In this document: positions 34,755-40,681 of the stretch, piece by piece | Layout of the letters: the number at the start of each line of letters is the position of its first letter | Position numbering within the stretch: position 1 is the stretch's first letter | Origin: Pseudobutyrivibrio sp. | GTDB taxonomy: Bacteria; Bacillota; Clostridia; Lachnospirales; Lachnospiraceae | DNA: 40,681 bases | Reading direction: 5' to 3' | Assembly: GCA_017934625.1 (NCBI GenBank) | Contig: JAGBJE010000086.1 | Coordinates: 1-40,681 of the forward strand | Made by a program: the position numbers and the translations under genes | Notes under the pieces: model-generated | The model's input: only the letters and a program-made list of their open reading frames with translations | Databases searched by the model: none | What the model was told of the DNA's origin: nothing

Positions 34755-36800
34755 ATGGCTAAAAAAGAAAATGTAACAAATTCTGCGATGAAAGTTAAGC
34801 GCGGAATAGGGAAAACATTGTTGCTTTATCTATTGCCAATTATTCTTATTGGTGTTATAGGCATTATTGTTTTTATTTCCTACAATGCACGTCAGGTTAT
34901 CACCGAAATTTCCCTTATGGATTTGAAAGCTGAGGGCCAGGCAAATGGTAGTGAGCTAGGTTCAGTATTTCAAATGCTGACAGCAAAGGATGGTCAGTAT
35001 TGTGATACTTTAGAAAGAGTGCCTTTTGAAGATCACAATGCAATGCTTAAGTATGTAGAACCATCAGCAGATTATAATACTGTGGAAAACACTGGTATTT
35101 ATATTGGATTTTCTGATGATTCATATTTCTTTGCTAATCATCAGGTGCAGCCAGCAGATTGGAGACCAACAGAGCGTGGCTGGTATGCTGAAGGCCAGGG
35201 CCAGGAGACATTTGTATGCACAGAGCCTTATATTGATGCAAATAATGGACAGCTTTGTGTAACATTCGTAAGATCTGTTGACTTTGCAAACGGTGAGTTT
35301 GGTGTAGCAGCTGTAGATGTGTTCCTTACAGATCTTCAGGAAAAGGTTAATGCCCTTACTCCTATGAAGACTGGTGGTTCAATGGTTCTTGATGGAGATT
35401 ACATCATTTCTTATTTCGATACAGATAAGAATGGTACACTTGTATCTGAATCTGGTAGCAAGTATTTGGAGCAGGTTAAAGCACTCGTAGAAAGCGGAAA
35501 TACAGAAGTAGTTACAATCAACCAGGATTCGACAAATACTGATTATTATGTATGTGTTTCAGCAATTCCAGGAACAACATGGTCACTTATTTCATCAGTT
35601 GCAGTTGATGATGTAATGGCAGAGGCAAACCATTTCATGACCATATCATTAATAGCCATGTTCCTTCTCATTATTGTGATTACAGCTGTTATACTTATTA
35701 CAATTAATCGCGTTATTACAAAGCCGGTTGAAGGTCTTTCAAGCAGCATCCTTAGAATTTCTGATGGTGACTTTACAACAAAGATGCCAGATGATAATGG
35801 TGATGAGATTGGTCTTATCAGTAAGGAAATGCAGAGATTTGTTCAGATAATGAACGGGGCTATTGGTTCTATCCAAGGCAGAGCAGAAAAGCTGCAGGAG
35901 GATTCTGAAAGCTCTAAGGATGCATCTAGCAAGATGAGTACAGAGGCTGGAGACCAGTCAGTATCTATGGGCCAGATTCAGGAGACCATGGACGACATTT
36001 CAAATGCTGTTGGCGAGCTTGCTGAGAATGCAACAAATCTTGCTCATGCAGTTTCAGATTTGACTGATAATGGTAATAGCACAAACGATACAATGATTGC
36101 CCTGGTAGATCAGGCTAAGATTGGTCAGGAAGACATGACAGAGGTTCAGCGCAGCATGGACAATATCAACGAGTCTATGAGCGAGATGAACGATGTAGTT
36201 GTTACTGTAGGCGAATCTGCTAAGCAGATTACAGATATTGTACAGATGATTGATTCTATTGCAGAGCAGACCAACCTGTTATCACTGAATGCTTCTATCG
36301 AAGCAGCACGTGCTGGTGAGGCTGGTAAGGGCTTCGCAGTAGTTGCTGATGAGATTGGAAAGCTTGCTCAGAACTCTCAGGATGCAGCTAAGGAGATTGG
36401 TGATATCATCAAGCAGATTACAGGTCTTATCTCTGATTTGGCAGACAAGTCACAGCGCAATATGGAATCTATCAATGCAAGCGGCGAGGTTGTAGAAAAG
36501 GCTGGTACAAGCTTCAGTAAGATTTATGACGATTTGAACCAGGCAGCAGCTGTAATGCAGGATATGATTCATATGATGGGCGAAGTAAACGATATCGCAT
36601 CTTCTGTAGCAGCCATTTCCGAGGAGCAGTCAGCTAGTTCAGAAGAAATCACTGCAACAATCTATACACTTACAGAGAGTGCTAACCAGATTGCAACAGA
36701 AAGCCAGGGCGTAGAGGATGTAGCAAATTCTGTTTCAGATTCAGCGCTTGCTATCAATGATGAACTTTCTAAGTTCAAGATTGAATCTGATGATCAATAA
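34755..36800 (+). CDS. methyl-accepting chemotaxis protein with extracellular Cache domain
   Basis: 681 residues. A first membrane helix (about 20-42) is followed by a large extracellular double-Cache-type domain (about 45-290, [31 protein letters not shown]), a second helix (about 295-320), a HAMP segment ([20 protein letters not shown]) and a long cytoplasmic coiled coil with the signalling tip [19 protein letters not shown]. It therefore senses a small molecule outside and controls CheA. AGGAGGG precedes the ATG. A small stem (34717-34735) lies in the leader. No flagellar sigma-28 promoter was recognised. Confidence 0.95.
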   Translation: MAKKENVTNSAMKVKRGIGKTLLLYLLPIILIGVIGIIVFISYNARQVITEISLMDLKAEGQANGSELGSVFQMLTAKDGQYCDTLERVPFEDHNAMLKYVEPSADYNTVENTGIYIGFSDDSYFFANHQVQPADWRPTERGWYAEGQGQETFVCTEPYIDANNGQLCVTFVRSVDFANGEFGVAAVDVFLTDLQEKVNALTPMKTGGSMVLDGDYIISYFDTDKNGTLVSESGSKYLEQVKALVESGNTEVVTINQDSTNTDYYVCVSAIPGTTWSLISSVAVDDVMAEANHFMTISLIAMFLLIIVITAVILITINRVITKPVEGLSSSILRISDGDFTTKMPDDNGDEIGLISKEMQRFVQIMNGAIGSIQGRAEKLQEDSESSKDASSKMSTEAGDQSVSMGQIQETMDDISNAVGELAENATNLAHAVSDLTDNGNSTNDTMIALVDQAKIGQEDMTEVQRSMDNINESMSEMNDVVVTVGESAKQITDIVQMIDSIAEQTNLLSLNASIEAARAGEAGKGFAVVADEIGKLAQNSQDAAKEIGDIIKQITGLISDLADKSQRNMESINASGEVVEKAGTSFSKIYDDLNQAAAVMQDMIHMMGEVNDIASSVAAISEEQSASSEEITATIYTLTESANQIATESQGVEDVANSVSDSALAINDELSKFKIESDDQ

Positions 36801-36826
36801 GTGTAGTAGCGCTACAATCATATAGA

Positions 36827-36870
36827 GGAGGGGTCACGGCGGTTAATCTGTCGTGGCCTCTTCACCTTTT
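36827..36870 (+). terminator. probable terminator after the first chemoreceptor
   Basis: GGTCACG (36832-36838) pairs with CGTGGCC (36852-36858), extended by GAGG/CTCT-type pairs, and is followed by TTCACCTTTT. A short perfect palindrome GTAGCGCTAC lies just before it (36806-36815). Confidence 0.55.
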
Positions 36871-37007
36871 AAGGGATAGGAAGTGTTATGAAACTTTTGT
36901 GAAGTTTCTGTAAATTCACATTATTTTCAAAAAAAATGTTGTTATACTTATTATGACGACTTGGGGAGAGGATGATTGTAAGTATTGTATTTACGGAGGA
37001 CACCAAT

Positions 37008-38498
37008 ATGAACGAAGAAGCTGAGAAGATGGATATTAAAACCAAGCAGATGCAGGAAAAAAACAGACTTGCAAGGTATTGTGGAACTATAACATGTATT
37101 GCGCTTATATTCTTTGCGGTCAGGTCACTTATTATGGACGGGGTAAATCCCCTTGACGTGGTTCGTTTAGTTATAGCAGTATTAGATATTATATTATTCC
37201 AGGTTTGTTACATGAGCTTCGGTGAGCAGTACAAATACAAATTCTGCATCACATTATCTATGGTCGCCATGTTCCTTATGAACATCTATGTGCCTAGTGA
37301 TAATCACATGTATTTGTTCATGTATCCTATCATCCTCATTGTAATGATTTATGGTGAAGCTTCTACAGTAAGAATTGGCTGTATCATTGCAAATGTGTGT
37401 CTTATTACATCTGGGTTCATAGAGATTAACAGAGGTCGAATTACTGGTCGTGATTTGATAACAGAGCTTGGATTTAGTATCATAGCCTGCACTATAGCCG
37501 TAGTTGTATGTAAGCAACAGCGTCGTCAGACTACAGAGGCACTTGATACTATAAAGGATCATGCAGCAGACATTAAAGAAACATCTGAAACTATAGTTGA
37601 TTTAGCAGAGCAGCTTAATCAGAAATTTGAAGAGGCTAACGATGTTTCTAACAGACTTAACGAGTCTATGGAAACAGTACATTCATCAGTTTCAGATATT
37701 GTTGAAGGTACAAGAAACACAGCTGAGGCTGTAGAAAATCAGACTAGCAAGACAGCGGTTATTCAAGAAAGCATTCAAACTGTTGGTACAGAAGCAAACA
37801 ACATTGATGATGTTTCAATGCGTGTAGAGGAATCTGTAAACGAAGGCGTAGACCTTATCAACCAGCTTAAGAGCCAGGCTGAGAAGGTTGCAAATATCAA
37901 TATCGAGACTAGTGAAACAACACAGGCACTTAACGAAAGTATTCAGGATATTCAAGGTATTACAGAGACAATCCTTGGAATTTCAAGCCAGACAAACCTG
38001 CTTGCACTTAATGCATCTATTGAGGCAGCAAGAGCTGGTGAGGCAGGTAAAGGCTTTGCCGTTGTTGCAGACGAAATCAGAGCTCTTTCTGAAAGTACCA
38101 GAGAGGCTACAGAAGAGATTGCAAAGATTATTGAGCGTCTTACATCTGATGCCCGTTCAGCAGCTTCTGCAATGTCTAAATCGGCAGAATATGCTAACAA
38201 GCAAAACGAACTTATTTCTGAGACAGGAACCAAGCTTGATACAATCAAGGAAGGCACGGATGAGCTAAGAGAAGGTGTTGTTCAAGTTAAGTCTTCTGTA
38301 GATGAGGTTATTGCAGCAAATACACAGATTATGGATAACATCACTAATCTATCTGCAACCAGTCAGCAGGTTGCAGCAGCAACAGATACTGTTGGCTCTG
38401 TAAGTGACGATGCTATGGATGCTCTCACAAACATGAACGATACTCTTGAGGTAATCAACAAGATTGCTAGAGAGATGGAAGAGATGGCGCTGAAATAA
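37008..38498 (+). CDS. methyl-accepting chemotaxis protein with membrane-embedded N-terminus
   Basis: The ATG at 37008 has a well-spaced GGAGG; an in-frame ATG at 36972 sits directly against its own GGGGAGAGG and is less likely. 496 residues. About six membrane helices (about 25-170) have only short outside loops, so sensing probably occurs within the membrane or from the cytoplasm. No HAMP is seen; a coiled coil leads to the tip [19 protein letters not shown] and the usual [14 protein letters not shown]. Topology differs from the preceding receptor, so the pair is not a simple duplication. A terminator follows. Confidence 0.9.
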   Translation: MNEEAEKMDIKTKQMQEKNRLARYCGTITCIALIFFAVRSLIMDGVNPLDVVRLVIAVLDIILFQVCYMSFGEQYKYKFCITLSMVAMFLMNIYVPSDNHMYLFMYPIILIVMIYGEASTVRIGCIIANVCLITSGFIEINRGRITGRDLITELGFSIIACTIAVVVCKQQRRQTTEALDTIKDHAADIKETSETIVDLAEQLNQKFEEANDVSNRLNESMETVHSSVSDIVEGTRNTAEAVENQTSKTAVIQESIQTVGTEANNIDDVSMRVEESVNEGVDLINQLKSQAEKVANINIETSETTQALNESIQDIQGITETILGISSQTNLLALNASIEAARAGEAGKGFAVVADEIRALSESTREATEEIAKIIERLTSDARSAASAMSKSAEYANKQNELISETGTKLDTIKEGTDELREGVVQVKSSVDEVIAANTQIMDNITNLSATSQQVAAATDTVGSVSDDAMDALTNMNDTLEVINKIAREMEEMALK

Positions 38499-38527
38499 AA
38501 AAACGTGTAGAATAGAATACAGTAGCG

Positions 38528-38557
38528 GAGGTGTAGCAAGGGCTACACCTCTTTTTT
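38528..38557 (+). terminator. intrinsic terminator after the second chemoreceptor
   Basis: GAGGTGTAGC-AAGG-GCTACACCTC (perfect 10-bp stem, 38528-38551) followed by six Ts. Confidence 0.92.
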
Positions 38558-38588
38558 CTTTACAGGGGTTGATATATGGGAGGAAAAA

Positions 38589-40681
38589 ATGGCGGATAGA
38601 CCAGTATCTAGAAAGAAAAATATTACAGGCAGTGGAAGTGTTAATAGACGTGGTTCAGGGCTTTTGGGTGGAACATCTGGCAATCGTGCAGGAGGATTTG
38701 GTGGTGGCTCTGGCTCATCAGGTGGTGGCCTTGGCAAGCTTTTAATCATCGCGCTTATCGTATTGCTTGGTGGAGGCGGTGGACTTGGTGCCTTTCTTGG
38801 GGGTGGCTCAGATGGGGGCACTGGTTCCATTTCAAGCAACACTACCACAAGTACTATAAATACGATTGGCAGCATGGCATCCTTGTTACTTGGCAGCGGA
38901 TACACCAGCACAGCAGAAAGTGGAAATGCCAGTTGGAGCAGTAAGGCTAACACAGGTATATTAGATGACACTGTTGCAAGCACTGCCAGAGAAAAATATA
39001 CAAAGCTTTTGGGTGATGGCAAGGATACAGTAACCATCCTTGTGTATGCCTGCGGTACTGATTTGGAATCAAGGGGCGCAATGGCTACCAAGGATATGCA
39101 GGAAATGCTAAACGCTACAGTGTCCGACAACATCAATCTGTTAGTTTACACAGGTGGCTGCACCAATTGGCAGAATAATGTGGTAAGCTCAAAAACTAAT
39201 CAGATATATCAGATTCACGGTGGCAAGCTTGATTTGGTTAAGGACAACCTGGGTGATTTGCCAATGACTGATCCGGCCACACTTTCATCCTTTATCAAAT
39301 GGGGTGGAAAGAACTATCCTGCAGACAGATATGCACTTATTTTCTGGGACCACGGCGGCGGTTCTGTAACAGGCTACGGCTATGATGAAAAGCACAAGAC
39401 ATCAGGCTCTATGGATTTATCCAAGATTAACAAGGCCCTAACAGACGGTGGTTTAAAATACGATTTTGTAGGCTTTGATGCATGTCTTATGGCTACAGTG
39501 GAAACAGGCCTTATGCTTGATGCACATGCTGATTACATGATAGCCTCAGAGGAGACAGAGCCAGGCATCGGATGGTATTACACTAACTGGCTGACAGCCC
39601 TTAGCAAGAACACCTCAATGCCAACAATAGAGATTGGAAAGAATATAGTAGACGATTTTGTAAGCGCCTGCGGCAGCCAATGCCCAGGACAAAAGACCAC
39701 ACTTTCAGTGGTGGATTTGGCAGAGCTATCAGCTACAGTGCCAGAGGATCTTAAGAGTTTCGCATCATCTACATCAGAGTTAATCGACAAGAAGGAGTAT
39801 CAGACAGTATCTACTGCCCGCTCGAGCACCAGAGAGTTTGCAACATCATCAAAAATCGACCAAATCGACCTTATTGATTTTGCAATTAAGCTTGGTAACG
39901 ACGAAGGCAAGGAGCTATCTGACACCCTTAAGAGTGCCGTAAAATACAACAAAACATCATCAAACATGACCAACGCCTATGGCCTTTCAATATACTTCCC
40001 TTATAGGACCACAGGCAAGGTAGACAGCGCTGTATCAACTTACGGCCAAATAGGCATGGATGACAGCTACAGTGAATGCATACAGAAGTTTGCATCAATG
40101 GCATACTACGGTCAGGCAGCAGGCAGTGCTACCTCAAACAGCTCCCCAGCCAGCATGTTATTTGGCAGCGGAAGTGAAGGCTCTATGGACAGCGCACAGG
40201 CCGTAATGGAGTTAATCAATGTATTTATGTCTGCAGGCGGCTCAGGCAGAGATGCAACTGCATTTCTTGATAATGGTGTAGATGCTGATGTTGCAGCAGA
40301 ATACATCGCTGAAAACAACATTGGCGCTGAAGATTTAAAGTGGCAGACGAACGCCACAGGGGACAAGGTAATCGCCTTATCTGACGAACAGTGGGAACAG
40401 GTAGAAGGAATAGAACTTACTACTTTCGTAGATGATGGAGAAAGCTACATAGATTTAGGTTTAGACAACACCTTTGACTGGGATGAAGAAGGCAACTTAA
40501 TCTGTCCTACAGACAGAAGCTGGCTAGCCATAGATGGACAAATAGTAGCATACTACCACATCGATACTACAGGAGACAGTAGCAACTACACCATCACAGG
40601 CCGTGTACCGGTACTACTCAACGGTGAACGCGCAGACCTAATCCTGGTATTTGACAGCGCCAATGAAGATGGCTACATTGC
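38589..40681 (+). CDS. membrane-anchored clostripain-family (C11) cysteine peptidase, 3' end outside window
   Basis: The ATG at 38589 follows GGGAGG; an ATG at 38576 stops after seven codons. The frame is open for at least 697 codons to the window end. Residues 1-50 are basic and Gly/Ser-rich (GGFGGGSGSSGGGLGK) and lead into a hydrophobic segment (LLIIALIVLL), probably an uncleaved anchor. The C11 peptidase domain (about 135-500) has the catalytic His255 in FWDHGGG and Cys299 in GFDACLM, plus IASEETEPGIGW and YGLSIYFPY. A further extracellular region follows (ELTTFVDDGESYIDLGLDN). Clostripain relatives cut after Arg or Lys and often self-activate; the target here is unknown. It forms its own unit after a strong terminator. 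Confidence 0.9.
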   Translation, partial: MADRPVSRKKNITGSGSVNRRGSGLLGGTSGNRAGGFGGGSGSSGGGLGKLLIIALIVLLGGGGGLGAFLGGGSDGGTGSISSNTTTSTINTIGSMASLLLGSGYTSTAESGNASWSSKANTGILDDTVASTAREKYTKLLGDGKDTVTILVYACGTDLESRGAMATKDMQEMLNATVSDNINLLVYTGGCTNWQNNVVSSKTNQIYQIHGGKLDLVKDNLGDLPMTDPATLSSFIKWGGKNYPADRYALIFWDHGGGSVTGYGYDEKHKTSGSMDLSKINKALTDGGLKYDFVGFDACLMATVETGLMLDAHADYMIASEETEPGIGWYYTNWLTALSKNTSMPTIEIGKNIVDDFVSACGSQCPGQKTTLSVVDLAELSATVPEDLKSFASSTSELIDKKEYQTVSTARSSTREFATSSKIDQIDLIDFAIKLGNDEGKELSDTLKSAVKYNKTSSNMTNAYGLSIYFPYRTTGKVDSAVSTYGQIGMDDSYSECIQKFASMAYYGQAAGSATSNSSPASMLFGSGSEGSMDSAQAVMELINVFMSAGGSGRDATAFLDNGVDADVAAEYIAENNIGAEDLKWQTNATGDKVIALSDEQWEQVEGIELTTFVDDGESYIDLGLDNTFDWDEEGNLICPTDRSWLAIDGQIVAYYHIDTTGDSSNYTITGRVPVLLNGERADLILVFDSANEDGYI

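Noticed and set aside
36806-36815. Palindrome GTAGCGCTAC as an operator
   Set aside because: It lies just after a stop codon and before a probable terminator, with no promoter nearby.
38543-39136. Minus-strand open frame of 197 codons rich in Pro
   Set aside because: It is a shadow of the Gly-rich C11 peptidase frame, with no ribosome site and no domain.

Overview
The window (40,681 bp, AT-rich) looks like a chromosomal segment of a motile anaerobic Firmicute of the Lachnospiraceae, close to the Butyrivibrio/Pseudobutyrivibrio/Roseburia group. The evidence is gene content and style: paired GlgC/GlgD, SpoVG, a DnaD + DnaC-type helicase loader, strong AGGAGG-type ribosome binding sites, a class B sortase with a PKTA-type substrate, several methyl-accepting chemotaxis proteins and a clostripain-family peptidase. 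The species is inference. No phage, IS, CRISPR, tRNA or rRNA was seen, and no gene-free stretch exceeds about 215 bp.

Layout. 1-3079 (+): 3' end of a class B sortase, a wall-anchored repeat protein with a TPKTAD sorting signal, and a YhhN-family membrane protein. A long inverted repeat separates these from 3180-5729 (-), a large membrane-anchored protein with a catalytically dead C39-like domain. 5860-8043 (+): an LtaS-type phosphoglycerol transferase. Its 3' end meets prs across a compact palindromic element that gives each strand an intrinsic terminator. 8148-13064 (-): murC, then dnaD-dnaC-prs. Between murC and dnaD lie four perfect DnaA boxes just upstream of a dnaD promoter. 13270-16577 (+): glgC-glgD-spoVG-pth.

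16716-24824 (+) is the most unusual part. A SARP/BTAD-type regulator carrying a degenerate GGDEF-like domain comes first, followed by a coupled small unknown protein, a transglutaminase lipoprotein, a PilC/GspF platform protein, four small single-membrane-segment pilin-like proteins without a normal prepilin cleavage motif, and a PilT ATPase. No PilB, prepilin peptidase or canonical major pilin is present. This looks like a compact, non-standard type IV pilus-like machine. A SulP anion transporter and mfd follow closely.

28491-34668 (+): a PrsA/SurA-like lipoprotein, an asymmetric heterodimeric ABC exporter, murA and an eight-cysteine small protein. 34755-38498 (+): two different chemoreceptors. 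38589 to the window end (+): a membrane-anchored clostripain (C11) peptidase that runs off the edge.

Envelope assembly (sortase, LtaS, MurC, MurA, foldase), surface display (wall protein, pilus-like genes, C11 peptidase) and sensing dominate the window. Replication-loading and glycogen genes sit in the middle.
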